Below, piece by piece: positions 1 to 12,970 of a stretch of 63,460 nt of DNA. The stretch comes from Syncephalis fuscata. Lineage: Eukaryota > Zoopagomycota > Zoopagomycetes > Zoopagales > Piptocephalidaceae. The DNA lies in contig JAHLTZ010000067.1 of NCBI GenBank assembly GCA_025786725.1, forward strand, positions 1-63,460, given 5' to 3'. Within the stretch, counting starts at the first letter, position 1. Every line of letters starts with the position of its first letter. The notes under the pieces are model-generated. The model saw only the letters and a program-made list of their open reading frames with translations. It was not told the origin of the DNA and searched no databases. Made by a program: the position numbers and the translations under genes.

Positions 1-230
1 GACAATTGACACTAAACTACTCATTATTATAGAACATGCTGCCAATAAATAGCGAGTATATTAAAAGGGCTAAACTAATGTAATAAAAGCCATTCGACCC
101 TCAAAAACACTTATTATCATAGAACATATTTTTAGTATAGTAGTGAATATGTTAAATAATAAAGTTATTGATTCAAAAAAACAATTGCCATCTTATAATT
201 TTATAATTTGAATGAAGATAATGACTGCTT

Positions 231-2003
231 TTAGTCCTCACTGGCACTCGAAGAATCGGTAGAATCGGTGAAGCTTTCGGACTCGGTGAAGCGGCTTGAT
301 GGGAGCTCATTCATAATGGTTTGGTCGGGACTGTCGGCCTTCTTGACGTGGTGGTGGTGCTGATGAGCTTTGTGCATGACTTGGCGACGTGTGCGGATTT
401 TGCGGTGGGGCATAGCAACATGATCTTTGCTTTCGGTCATTGGTACTGGCACGGTTGTTTGTACATCATCTGCGTCTTCGTTCTCGGCTCCGGCAACAAC
501 GGCGACTTCATCCATATCTGCTTCGTCCTCATCGGCCTCAGGATCAACAAGAGCCTCTGTAGATACTTCTGCATCCTCTTCAGCATCCATCTCAATGTTA
601 TCGTCTGCTACAGCATCTTCGGGAGCCACATCCATAAGCTGTACTCGTTGAATACGCTCAAACGCCGCATTCTCGGGAGCGATAGCACCGGTACGTTCGG
701 CAAAATCTAGATTGGTTTCTGCGAATTCGCGCTGAAGTTCACGGACCTCCTCTTCGGCTTCAGAGTGAGTCATTGGCTGCTTCATTTCGCTTTCGTCAGA
801 GCGACGGTAAAGGCGGTAGTATTCGTTTGAGCTCTTCTCTCCTTCGTTGTCGTCGTCATCATCTTCATCAGCATCTTCGTACTTCTTCTCGGTCTTCTTG
901 TGCCATAATTCGTAGCATTTGGCCAAACTGTGATCCTTCTTGGCACACTTCAAAATAAATTCCTTGTCTGGAGACGAGCAATAGCCGTGGTCGAAACCGG
1001 CTGCCAAACATTTCTTAATCCACCATGGGAGCTCACCCGATGGACCATAGCCTGGCCCGTATGAGTTGTCGTTGGATTCATAATCCGGTTTACCATAATG
1101 TTCCTCTGGATGGCCACCGTAATACTCTTCTGGATGGCCGTCGTGGTGTCCTTCAAAATGGCCATCATGATGATCTTCGAAACGGCCGTCGTGATGTCCT
1201 TCAAAATGACCACCATGGTGGCCTTCGAAATGGCCATCGTGATGATCATCGAAATGACCACGGTGATGTTCACCAGGATAGCCACCGTGATAGCCTTCAA
1301 AATGACCATCGTGGCGACCATCGAAATGGTCACGGTGATGTTCATCAGGGTAGCCACCATGATGACCTTCGAAATGGCCACCATGATGTCCTTCGAAATG
1401 GTCACCATGATGTTCACCAGGATAACCACCATGATGGCCTTCAAAATGACCATCGTGATGCTCGCCAGGATAACCACCATGATGGCCTTCAAAATGACCA
1501 TCGTGATGCTCGCCAGGATAACCACCATGATGGCCTTCGAAATGGTCACCATGGTGACCTTCAAAGTGTGGCTCTTTACCTTCAGGATAAAGTGGCTTGC
1601 CAATGCAAACAACATGTGCACAAGCTTCACAGCTATCTGGAACAATTTTGCATTGAGTGTCGGCTGGGCAAGAAGTGCAGCCTAGAGGTTCTTTCTTACA
1701 GACAACACACTCGGTAGGCTTATTTTTTCCGTTGAAAGAGGCTGGCTTTGTTGACTCCAACGAGAGGGCGTTACCTGAAGTTGGCTCTACAGGCATAGCG
1801 TTGTTATTCATTGCAGTGTTTGGATCTGCGCCCATGATTTGATCAAATGTAGGGCGCATCTGATCAGCTGGACCTTGCATATCCATCGCTGGCCCCATCA
1901 TACCGACATCAAACGGTACTTGGCCCATAGCATCTTGGGCACATACGGCACCAAGCGCACAAAGGAGAAGAGCGGCACTAATGATGCTCTTTTCTTTCAA
2001 CAT
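231..2003 (-). CDS. Secreted His/Gly-rich repeat protein with Opy2-like Cys motif and twin CX9C motif
   Basis: Single-exon gene of 590 codons. The frame is open 26 codons further upstream, but I start at the ATG at 2003 because it opens a clean signal peptide (hydrophobic core, then CALGAVCAQ). Residues 99-133 hold eight cysteines spaced like the extracellular Cys-rich domain of fungal Opy2 (CVVC, CTSC, CEAC). Residues 146-305 are tandem His/Gly/Glu repeats with cores GHFEGHHGG and YPGEHH, likely metal-binding (inference). Residues 332-363 carry four cysteines in exact CX9C-X10-CX9C spacing. A very acidic stretch follows (residues about 375-525), then a dibasic RTRRQ site suited to Kex2-type cleavage, a His run and a Ser/Glu tail. 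Function is unknown; export and metal or wall association are inferred. Confidence 0.75.
   Translation of the reverse strand: MLKEKSIISAALLLCALGAVCAQDAMGQVPFDVGMMGPAMDMQGPADQMRPTFDQIMGADPNTAMNNNAMPVEPTSGNALSLESTKPASFNGKNKPTECVVCKKEPLGCTSCPADTQCKIVPDSCEACAHVVCIGKPLYPEGKEPHFEGHHGDHFEGHHGGYPGEHHDGHFEGHHGGYPGEHHDGHFEGHHGGYPGEHHGDHFEGHHGGHFEGHHGGYPDEHHRDHFDGRHDGHFEGYHGGYPGEHHRGHFDDHHDGHFEGHHGGHFEGHHDGRFEDHHDGHFEGHHDGHPEEYYGGHPEEHYGKPDYESNDNSYGPGYGPSGELPWWIKKCLAAGFDHGYCSSPDKEFILKCAKKDHSLAKCYELWHKKTEKKYEDADEDDDDDNEGEKSSNEYYRLYRRSDESEMKQPMTHSEAEEEVRELQREFAETNLDFAERTGAIAPENAAFERIQRVQLMDVAPEDAVADDNIEMDAEEDAEVSTEALVDPEADEDEADMDEVAVVAGAENEDADDVQTTVPVPMTESKDHVAMPHRKIRTRRQVMHKAHQHHHHVKKADSPDQTIMNELPSSRFTESESFTDSTDSSSASED
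1091..1570 (-). repeat. Coding tandem repeat, His/Gly-rich
   Basis: Degenerate tandem repeat inside the secreted protein gene. It alternates 5-residue modules (HFEGH type) and longer GGYPGEHH modules. Three neighbouring copies near 1430-1540 are almost identical at DNA level, so the array is recently expanded. It keeps all six frames open and so creates several spurious antisense and frame-shifted ORFs. Confidence 0.8.
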
Positions 2004-3793
2004 GTTTATAAAAGGTATTGCTTTTAATACACTTTGGAAAAAAATTAATTTTTGGCGCAGTAGATAATAAAGCGCACGCAAATTGGTAAATAATGAATAT
2101 TCAAAAGTACTTTTGTCGTTTTCCCAGTGCTAACAGCGTAGGCCAGACAATATATAAAAGGTGTTGGCGATGCAGCGACTAATGTGTGGTGATATGAGAA
2201 ACTGACCGTGTTGTAATCGCAATTATATATTATTGTGCTATTGAGTCGCAGTTTGTTAATGGCTCCTGAAGTGGTCAAAAAGGGATTATTTGTTGTCGGC
2301 AACAGCAATAACCAACACTGCTAATGACTAACAGCCCCTTAGCAAATACGTACTGGCTTTTGTTGCGGCCAATAGTACAAAAATGCGCCAGGAGAACCCG
2401 CATTCTTTTGTACACCTCCTGCATCAATAACGCCCCCTTGTGCTGCACTATAAGGGATATGAACGCAGTCGTTAACCGAACCCAGGGGAGATTCACTGGT
2501 GTTGACTAGCTCTATTAGTACAATATGCTGCCCCTTTAGTAACTATTAATTGGATATTAACGCACGTGCCTAAACTGTATCTATAATATTGTGCACAAGC
2601 AACATTGTTGATTTAATTGCATTTTATTAAGTTTGACGGTCATTGCGCTAACTTCGATAATGCATTGATATTGTTTTTCCATTTTTAATATGAATAAACT
2701 TTAACATTTAGCAACAATAGCAACCACTGTATTGTACTTTACTGAGACGGAGTTATTGTACTTTTTACATTTTTTATTTGTCCATTTCACTTACTTTTCT
2801 TAATACTCTTAGACACAATTAAACACTCATTCATTACTATAACATGTATAATATCGCATCCAACACTAATTAATTCATGTGTAATTATCAGTATAATAAT
2901 GTAATTAATTAGTTATTTTATTATTGCTTTAATATATATATATATTGTCATTTATTTAGTCAGATTGGCTATAGGGGAAATGACTGTTTAATAAACGACA
3001 TTTATACTAATTATATTAATATTGATCTTACATCACAAATATGCCCAGAATGCTATAATAAAATAGTAGAAAATAAAAGAGAACATTTAGGCGCAATAAT
3101 CCATGCTGATGTAGATGCAACAACAACAAATGCAGAATGACACGGAATCGCAATCATATGGCTTTTATTGATATTCGATCAATCTTTCTACGCATAACCA
3201 ACAACAATAATGATTAACCTCAAACGTTTCAATGAAATCAAATGTTATGTTACATTATTTATTTAAACCAATCTATTAGCAATATTTTAATAGGAAGTAA
3301 CATAACCATGCTTGTTGTGCATGACTGTATGACTTTGACTGGAACGAATTTTGCTATGAGGACTTAAAATAAAAAAGTCAAATGCAATTTGGCCAAGAGC
3401 CTTTACACAAGCAGTCTTATTATTAGTAAATGCAATGTTTCTGCTGGATGTTACAACCATTGCATAATAAACATTACAGTATAAGATTAAAATATTTTAT
3501 TAAATATTAATAAAAACATAGTGCATGGTTTAAAAATAATTAATTTTAAAATATTAGCTTATAGCTACATCTTTAGCATAAATGGAAAATAAAACAAAAT
3601 AATAAACGATTGTACAAGTTACATTAAACCAAATCTTTATCTATTCTACATTAACATAACTAACTTTAATTCACATATTAGCTTAGTTTAGTATGTTTAT
3701 TAGATATTGGGATACATATTTTGTATTAGTCTGGCCGGACTAACAGAATTTTCAACGGAGGTAAGTAATACAACAACTAATCGCTTTGCTGAG
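2004..3793. other. Intergenic, no gene recognised
   Basis: AT-rich spacer of 1.8 kb between the start of the secreted-protein gene and the 3' end of the lipase gene. It holds a TATATAAA-like box near 2150 and a short AT dinucleotide run near 2931-2945. The short ORFs present have no splice partners and no recognisable domain. Confidence 0.5.
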
Positions 3794-6700
3794 CTATACT
3801 TCGTATATATTGTTATCCTCTGCTTGATAAGTATTTTCGCTGAGAAAGTCGCTATCACTACTTTCGCTACTTTCATCGCTATCTCCATATTTATCTGATT
3901 CATTTTCACTTTCATATCCATCAGCAATCTCAGCATCATCATCATCAGCATCATCATTATGTGGTGCGAAACTGATGGGTGGTGGGCTGTGACCCAGTTC
4001 ATCAACGAATATAGTTGGACGACCGCCAATGTCTAGATGATCTGCAGGTATATCCACGCTGTTAGGATCGATATCAGGACTCAATTGTCCTATTTCTACT
4101 TCACTACCGCTGCCAACACCGCTTAACAAGGTGCGTACACGCTCCGCACTCGTGTTGCTTTCTATTGTTTGTGCTGCACCACTATCAGCACCGTTACCAT
4201 TAATGACATTATTCCTATTTTCGATTTGTAATGCCGATATGTTAAGTTGAGTACGGCGTAACCGACGTCGACAGATGGCAATCTTTTTCTCAATCACCAT
4301 ACGATTTTCAATCATATGTAGTTTTGGCCAGGTACGGCGCCGACCCTTATTCATATAATGAACCATGCTTTCTGGTGTTGGATCTTTCAATAGTCTGGGA
4401 TAGTCTCCTGGGGCAATCTTAGGAATAATGGTAACGTTGCCGTGAAAGCGCTGCAGCCATAAAAATGCCAAATCTTCGTCCATAATACGAGGCAGTAATT
4501 CCAAATCGGACACAATACGAACCCATTTTTTTAGATCCAATTTTAAGCCGTGTTCAATAGATGAGGCCACGAAGCCACCTCGCCTATAATAGATATATTA
4601 ATAAATGAACCAACAAGTAGTAACGTTCAGCTCACCATCCTTGACCACGTAAATGAGACGATGGTCTACCTACACTACCGCGATGGTCATAGAAGAACAG
4701 GATGACATGCGGATTAACTTGGCTTACAATGGTATATCGAACATTAAACTAATAAATCATAATATAAGATTATTTAACTTCGTGTTATCATGATAATACT
4801 TACGTAATGATTTAATGCTTCAATTGGAATATCCACTCGTAGACTTCCATCACGCCATGTATGACCACTATGAATGAATGGTTCGGCTTCACCTGCTTCA
4901 TTTTTCATCATAAGCACAACTGGTTGCAACAAACCAGGAACGGCAGAGCTAGCCAACACTAAAAACAACAGTCAATTAACCAATACATTAAATAACAGGC
5001 TTTCAACACCACTACCCACATGCACTCCATATAATAACATCAGGCGCCGTTAGATGATTGAGCAATTTTGGCGGTCCATGGCCGCCATATGGCACTACAG
5101 TTACATTAAGAATACGACCAGTACGTTCAAATGCCTCACGGAATGTTGTGCTTCCAAATGTTACCCACTGAAGTTTCTCGGCCATTTCTGTCACTTCAAG
5201 CCTGTATAAACTTGTAATTAGTATACTCGGTCGTTATTGCTAATAAGTATTAGTGAACCTACATGACACGTTTTTGGATAAATCGCTTAGCTACCGTCTA
5301 TGGATTATAATAGTATATATTACATTAGTTTATTATCTCAATATTTCTTCTACTTACTATCCATCCATCGGTAAATGGATTAATACGGTCTGCCAATTGT
5401 GGTGTTATTAAAGGGCGTAGCTCCTCATCAGTACGCACACCAATAATAGCCGCTAAATTAGTGTAATTAGCACTCATCAATAATCATTTATCCATAAACT
5501 ACTTACCAATAAGTGCACCACCACTTGTACCAGTAACCACCTTGGGCAGCAATTGTCGGTCCAATAATGCCTGAATAACACCAAAGTGATAATAAGCAAA
5601 AGATGCACCTCCACTAAGACACAGGGCCGTGCGACCATAGCTACGGCTGGCCTTTTTAAAAAAACGTATTTTCTTTTCTAAGGATAGCGTATTTGATTCG
5701 TAGATATGTTCAAGTGAACCGGTAACTATAAAATAATATATATTTAACAAATATTAAATTACTTATTATTCAGCCTACCTTGATTGACATAACGTTCCAA
5801 TACGTCTTTAGTGCCATAATAGGTGCGTGAATAAAGACGAGAATTTTCACATCCGCCAATATTGCTTTTCATCGCACCACTAAGTAATGCATCCTGTAAA
5901 CGTGGTACGGCCGATTCACCTTGCTCACGTAACTCGCGGAGAAGACGGCCTTGCTTATAAATTAATCGACCATCATACGAAGAATCAAGCGGCTCTCGTT
6001 TCCACGCATCTAGGCCCAGGTAGCGATCAAGTTCCATGGCCGCTTCTTTCCATTCGTTATAATCGCTAGTGTTTTGTAGCTTTTGACGCAGTCGATTCTT
6101 ATTGCCGCGCCTAAATCAAATAATTGATTATTGTATTAATATGTAACAATTTACGTAAAAATCAAACTTACCACGTAAAAAAATATTCCCACACATTAAC
6201 TATTTGTCGAACCAAGAAATATAATATTAATTCAAATAAAACAACACATAAAATGACCAGAAATAAAGGGATGCGTATAAAGGCATAGGTAATACTTGAG
6301 GCATGTGATGGCCGCGACCGTTTCCTCGGTCTTACAGCGCCCATCAGTGCTGAATGAATACTACGCTGGCTGCGTAGCCGTCCTAGATTGCGTAAGCGTG
6401 ATTTTAATGTCGATGCATGGTATGGGCCATTTGCTGTGTTTGTCCCCCCTCCAGCACTGCTACCTGAATTACGTTTTCGACGTAAAAGTGGCACCTCAAG
6501 TGTACTAGATCGTTCGCCACTATGTTGTGTTTGGCCGGCCATAGAAGAGCGACGTGACGTACCCAACGGTGTGCCGATTCCTGAAAAACTATTGTTTCTT
6601 GAACTACCTATACCGCTATAACTAGCACTGCCACTATTTGCTTCCTGTGACGCTGCTTGAGCGGCCAAACTTAGCGCCTGTTTAAAGGCAGCTAAATGAC

Positions 6701-6863
6701 GATGATCTGTATAGTCTCGGTCCAGCAAACGTAAATGCTCTTTTAACTCTGGCGATACAATAACTCGATTGCCTTCAACGCGCAGCTGTGGTCGCTGCAA
6801 TGGTGGTGGCAGTTTAGGCGGCGGCGTATTTAGCCGAGAAGTATCGCTATTGCTCGCCGACAT
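3794..6863 (-). CDS. Patatin-like triacylglycerol lipase (TGL3/4/5 / SDP1 family)
   Basis: Nine exons: 6863-6172, 6110-5779, 5725-5507, 5452-5358, 5297-5263, 5201-5020, 4958-4804, 4748-4636, 4583-3794. They close to 870 residues in one frame. The family hydrolyses triacylglycerol (and lysophospholipid) at lipid droplets. Seen: a Ser/Pro-rich N-terminus, a hydrophobic hairpin near residues 200-225, the family block around EWKEAAMELDRYLG, oxyanion motif SGGAS (379-383), nucleophile Ser409 in GTSGG, and catalytic Asp555 in WRDGS. HYFNV, SQVNPH and the WRGG block complete the patatin fold. The C-terminus is Asp/Ser-rich. Exon 6 must use a GTGGGT donor, because the GTAGTG four bases on gives a stop. 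Which TGL paralogue this is cannot be told by eye. Confidence 0.93.
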
Positions 6864-9800
6864 GGCAGCCAGCTATTTCTTTTTTTTCTATGATCACTAG
6901 ATGATGTGTGCAATGGTCGTATTGGTTTATCCAATCCAATGAATATTAATAAAGTACTCGATATTGCCAACGCTATATAACTAACAAAATAATATTAGTA
7001 AAAAGACTACTATTGCTATTACTACACAATGAACAATAGTTAATGGCAGAATGTTAAAACGAATGCAATAGTATAGAAGCTGGTCTGGCCACTAGGCTTG
7101 GCGTAATATACCGACTAGTCTTGCCTAGCCGTGAAATAACGCACTGCGTATACCAGTTATTTAAAATAGAAATACCGGTGTCGTTATTGTATACTATCAA
7201 ATCCGTCAATTGTACGAATAGCGGGCTGACCAGTGCAAAATAGATAATGCGCAGAACTGAAGTTTTGTCGTTAATACAATAACTAAAGAATCAATAGAAA
7301 AATGTTTAACGTTTAAAGCCCCAAACATTTTGTTTTGGATCATTGTAGAACAAGTGTGCCATTTTTGGGGGAAATTGAATAACAGCGACTAGCGGGGATA
7401 CAGACCAGCTGATTGGAAGTTACGAGTGTGTACCGATAAACTCATGGTTATGATGTAACTGTTTGGCTGGTTCTCGCCTTATTCGGGAAATAATACCCGC
7501 TTTTTATTCAGCAAATGAGTTTGTATGATATAATTGCGTACTAGTATTATGAGAAAATGCTATGAACTTGTTTGTTACTAAATTATCTCGTGCCTATCGG
7601 CTGTTCGCTGTTATTATTGCTATTCAGATACACATGCAACAACGGCATATTAAATTCAATAGTCGATAGACAGAGTGGTACAATAATCATTTTCCTTTCT
7701 TTCAATAAAAGTAGTAAGGAGCGTGTTTGTAGAAACAATAGAAATTTAATATTACAATTATACGCTTTATTTGTGTATTGATTTACACGGTAGTATTGAT
7801 CAAAGATTAAAGCAACCAGCGTAGTCCTCCATTTAGTATGTTGAGAAAGAAATATTATACACATGAATTAATTACTAATTTATAACATGCCTATTAGCTA
7901 CTCGCTACTCTTATTACCATCTAATACACATGTAATGATGAAATATTGATATCAATATTTGATAGGCATGGTTACACGATAGATGTTTTTGATTTTTCAT
8001 TGCCCATTGCTGCTGATGCATTATAATAGCATAAATGGTTTATTTAGCAGCTGACACATATTATTATTTTAAATAAAGTTTATTGCCTAAGATAGATATT
8101 AAATAATAACATGCTGTATATGTGCATTATAGGTAGTGTATACCGTATATCGTAGAATAGCCATAAAGTGTTTTATAGTTAATTAAACACTAAAAACAAT
8201 TGTAGACACAATGGTAATAAAACAGTCGACATCATTGTCTGTTTTATCACTATTCTAATTACATCATATAAACTTGGGCAAATATAAAGTATTTTAACGG
8301 CACTTGGATGAATTGTATTAGTATACATGTATATTCCATTAAGATTTGTTATAACTACCAATTGAAACTTGATTCCAATTAGTTGGTTTGTATACTGTAG
8401 AATAACCAGTGCTGATTTAAAATAAAACTGTAATTGGCATTACTAAACGAATAGAGCTGCCTAGTATGTTATGTATGTCATTTTAACCTATAACATACTT
8501 CACGCTTAATCGGTTGAATCCTGTAACACGAATGCTATTCGTCAGTTTATCACATTGTAAAGATACTGCTAATAATGATGTCTATTCAATATGAGCAATA
8601 GCAATAATAATTATTTGTATCACGGATGTAAAGAATGGCGTTTAAATAAAAGCACGGCTGTCGAATATTACACGAATAGTTATTTATACGGAAGAATAAC
8701 TGCATAGTACATTGGTCTTGGACGGTTTCAGGTGAGTCATGTTTTATTGCAAAAATTCGTAATCGTCACAATATAAGCCGGCCCTGCTGCTTTTGAACCA
8801 AGCATTATGTTTTTATCTCCTCTTGCTATTCTTTGTCGCTCGATATGACCTACGCCCCTTTCTCTTACCGCTGTTTGTTGCTCGATATGCTTATCATTTT
8901 TTAAATGTCCGATAATTACAAGACCGCTGCAACTTACTGTTTTATATGCTTAAGTTTAGTAAATGAGCGTGTGAGGAGCAATGCGGTTGTGTTCTTTGGC
9001 TATGTGAGCACCATTAGATATATAGTAAACTAGACACTATATGATTTGGCAGCATGCATTCCAACATGCTGTATACGGTGTTAGACTGCACATAGCCAAT
9101 AGGCCTTCTGTTCAGTGATATGGCGTTTGCTGTGTGTTTGTTTGTGGTAATTGCATTGCTAAGTATTTGGTGTATGGGCAGTAAAGATCTTTAGATATCG
9201 CCTATAACTAAATTGACTTGGATGTGGTGGTAGGATTAGTTGCTGTTTATATAACAGTCACTAGCTTGACCCTGTACGAACGTACATAGTGTTGCATACG
9301 GATAACGTATGCGATAGAGCCAGTGCGGTTGTGCGGGATGAGAGTAGTGGTTTGTGCGACTGGTTGAATAGTTTATCAACGTAATAGGGGCTGAGCTTCT
9401 GCTTGTGACGGTACAGTGACATTGCGGTTTGATGCTATGCCCAACAGTTATTTCGGGTGCTTAGCAATGTGATTATGCGGCAAGCATAATTGCTATAGTT
9501 TATTTACATGTATCGTTTGCTAATGTCACTTTTAATAGATATAGATTCCAGGCATGGTTATATTCAGCAAGCATAGAATTGCAATACATCGTTTAGTCAC
9601 TATTCTGTACCATTATCATTATACAGGTGTATTTTTATGAATAAATAAAGTTATTTTGCAAATATTACTGTTACAATCAGCTATATTTGATACAACTTTA
9701 GCACACTGCTTATCTTAATAGCAATAGTTTATTAATCATTTACTGTGATTTGATGGTTAAATAATCAAATTTAATAATAATTGCCTAATTGAACTAGACA

Positions 9801-10089
9801 TTTGTTTTATTGAAGATGGGCCAGGCGGTGAGAAATATTAAATAATAAAATTACTTTATTATATTATTTGTTTTGTGGTCAATAATTAACATTCACGTAA
9901 TTGCACTAGACTTTTTTCTATTGAACGTAATAATGGTGGTGAATGGCATTAAAGTTTAAACTACCCATCGTAGATTTATTATTCAGTATGCATATATTCT
10001 CTATTCCCCTATATTCTTTATCAGTATATAATCACCGCTATAAACATACCGATGTATATATAACTTTACGCTATATTGAATATATTCTA
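6864..10089. other. Gene-poor AT-rich spacer
   Basis: No gene is supported over 3.2 kb upstream of the lipase. A weak candidate is a 24-codon ORF at 9120-9194 whose product resembles a signal peptide and which has a GTAAAG donor-like site near its end; no convincing following exon was found. Parts around 9790-10090 resemble the dispersed repeat family described at 13300-13917 and 32200-33714. Confidence 0.45.
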
Positions 10090-10474
10090 TTTGCTATAAA
10101 TTTTAAGTACATATAGACTAATGAACGAATGAGTGACATTAGTCGAGATTTATTAATAATTAAGCCAGAGTCAAACAAACAATGGTTCTAGACGGCGCAT
10201 GTTCAATATATAATAAAATAATGTACATTATAATGAATATACTAACTGAAGCAACGATTAGCCTTACTAAAGCTATTGAGCATATATGCATGAGCAAATG
10301 ACCGACATTAGTCGACATTTATTAATAATGATGCTAGAACAAAAATAATAACAGTTTTGGATAGTGGAAGGCTATACAAATATAAAATAATATTGAATAT
10401 AATGAATATACAATGAAAAGGATATGATAAATGGTGTTAAATTTATAGTGCATATAATGCAATGAGAGGAATGA
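10090..10474 (+). repeat. Dispersed repeat (R1 family), left flank of satellite
   Basis: Shares diagnostic stretches with R1 copies elsewhere, such as GAGCATATATGCATGAGC, the motif around AGTCGA followed by ATTTATTAATAAT, and TATAGTGCATATA. The satellite begins directly after this segment. Confidence 0.55.
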
Positions 10475-12710
10475 GCATTTGTGCTAAGCATTATGTGTTA
10501 GCATTTGTGCTAAGCATTATGTGTTAGCATTTGTGCTAAGCATTATGTGTTAGCATTTGTGCTAAGCATTATGTGTTAGCATTTGCGCTAAGCATTATGT
10601 GTTAGCATTTGCGCTAAGCATTATGTGTTAGCATTTGCGCTAAGCATTATGTGTTAGCATTTGCGCTAAGCATTATGTGTTAGCATTTGCGCTAAGCATT
10701 ATGTGTTAGCATTTGCGCTAAGCATTATGTGTTAGCATTTGCGCTAAGCATTATGTGTTAGCATTTGCGCTAAGCATTATGTGTTAGCATTTGCGCTAAG
10801 CATTATGTGTTAGCATTTGCGCTAAGCATTATGTGTTAGCATTTGCGCTAAGCATTATGTGTTAGCATTTGCGCTAAGCATTATGTGTTAGCATTTGCGC
10901 TAAGCATTATGTGTTAGCATTTGCGCTAAGCATTATGTGTTAGCATTTGCGCTAAGCATTATGTGTTAGCATTTGTGCTAAGCATTATGTGTTAGCATTT
11001 GTGCTAAGCATTATGTGTTAGCATTTGTGCTAAGCATTATGTGTTAGCATTTGCGCTAAGCATTATGTGTTAGCATTTGCGCTAAGCATTATGTGTTAGC
11101 ATTTGCGCTAAGCATTATGTGTTAGTATTTGTGCTAAGCATTATGTGTTAGCATTTGTGCTAAGCATTATGTGTTAGCATTTGTGCTAAGCATTATGTGT
11201 TAGCATTTGTGCTAAGCATTATGTGTTAGCATTTGTGCTAAGCATTATGTGTTAGCATTTGTGCTAAGCATTATGTGTTAGCATTTGTGCTAAGCATTAT
11301 GTGTTAGCATTTGTGCTAAGCATTATGTGTTAGCATTTGTGCTAAGCATTATGTGTTAGCATTTGTGCTAAGCATTATGTGTTAGCATTTGTGCTAAGCA
11401 TTATGTGTTAGCATTTGCGCTAAGCATTATGTGTTAGCATTTGCGCTAAGCATTATGTGTTAGCATTTGCGCTAAGCATTATGTGTTAGCATTTGCGCTA
11501 AGCATTATGTGTTAGCATTTGCGCTAAGCATTATGTGTTAGCATTTGCGCTAAGCATTATGTGTTAGCATTTGCGCTAAGCATTATGTGTTAGCATTTGC
11601 GCTAAGCATTATGTGTTAGCATTTGCGCTAAGCATTATGTGTTAGCATTTGCGCTAAGCATTATGTGTTAGCATTTGCGCTAAGCATTATGTGTTAGCAT
11701 TTGCGCTAAGCATTATGTGTTAGCATTTGCGCTAAGCATTATGTGTTAGCATTTGCGCTAAGCATTATGTGTTAGCATTTGCGCTAAGCATTATGTGTTA
11801 GCATTTGCGCTAAGCATTATGTGTTAGCATTTGCGCTAAGCATTATGTGTTAGCATTTGCGCTAAGCATTATGTGTTAGCATTTGCGCTAAGCATTATGT
11901 GTTAGCATTTGCGCTAAGCATTATGTGTTAGCATTTGCGCTAAGCATTATGTGTTAGCATTTGCGCTAAGCATTATGTGTTAGCATTTGCGCTAAGCATT
12001 ATGTGTTAGCATTTGTGCTAAGCATTATGTGTTAGCATTTGTGCTAAGCATTATGTGTTAGCATTTGTGCTAAGCATTATGTGTTAGCATTTGCGCTAAG
12101 CATTATGTGTTAGCATTTGCGCTAAGCATTATGTGTTAGCATTTGCGCTAAGCATTATGTGTTAGCATTTGCGCTAAGCATTATGTGTTAGCATTTGCGC
12201 TAAGCATTATGTGTTAGCATTTGCGCTAAGCATTATGTGTTAGCATTTGCGCTAAGCATTATGTGTTAGCATTTGCGCTAAGCATTATGTGTTAGCATTT
12301 GCGCTAAGCATTATGTGTTAGCATTTGCGCTAAGCATTATGTGTTAGCATTTGCGCTAAGCATTATGTGTTAGCATTTGCGCTAAGCATTATGTGTTAGC
12401 ATTTGCGCTAAGCATTATGTGTTAGCATTTGCGCTAAGCATTATGTGTTAGCATTTGCGCTAAGCATTATGTGTTAGCATTTGCGCTAAGCATTATGTGT
12501 TAGCATTTGCGCTAAGCATTATGTGTTAGCATTTGCGCTAAGCATTATGTGTTAGCATTTGCGCTAAGCATTATGTGTTAGCATTTGCGCTAAGCATTAT
12601 GTGTTAGCATTTGTGCTAAGCATTATGTGTTAGCATTTGTGCTAAGCATTATGTGTTAGCATTTGTGCTAAGCATTATGTGTTAGCATTTGTGCTAAGCA
12701 TTATGTGTTA
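10475..12710 (+). repeat. 26-bp satellite, 86 units
   Basis: Perfect-register tandem array. Each 26-bp unit is two related 13-mers, AGCATTTGYGCTA and AGCATTATGTGTT. The only common variation is T or C at one site (TTGTG versus TTGCG). Reading the array gives runs of T4, C15, T3, C3, T11, C23, T3, C20, T4, and one unit with GTATTT instead of GCATTT at about 11125. Each 13-mer carries a short dyad (AGCA...TGCT), and GCTAA...TTAGC spans the junction. No ORF is encoded. The role is unknown; a satellite of subtelomeric, pericentric or origin type is possible. Confidence 0.95.
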
Positions 12711-12970
12711 GCATTATGTGCTAGCATTATGTGTTAGCATTATGTGCTAGCATTATGTGTTAGCATTATGTGCTAGCATTATGTGTTAGCATTATGTGCT
12801 AGCATTATGTGTTAGCATTATGTGCTAGCATTATGTGTTAGCATTATGTGCTAGCATTATGTGTTAGCATTATGTGCTAGCATTATGTGTTAGCATTATG
12901 TGCTAGCATTATGTGTTAGCATTATGTGCTAGCATTATGTGTTAGCATTATGTGCTAGCATTATGTGTTA
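12711..12970 (+). repeat. 26-bp satellite, second subfamily, 10 units
   Basis: Continues the first array in exact 26-bp phase, but the first 13-mer is replaced by AGCATTATGTGCT, so the unit becomes two copies of nearly the same 13-mer differing at one base. Ten units are followed by one decayed half-unit (ACATTATGTGCCAGCATTTT). Confidence 0.95.

Noticed and set aside
950-1717. Several long ORFs on both strands over the His-rich repeat gene
   Set aside because: They are frame shadows of a low-complexity repeat. Only the minus frame with signal peptide and ordered cysteines makes sense.
10475-12970. CRISPR-like array
   Set aside because: Units are contiguous with no unique spacers, and the genome is eukaryotic; it is a satellite.
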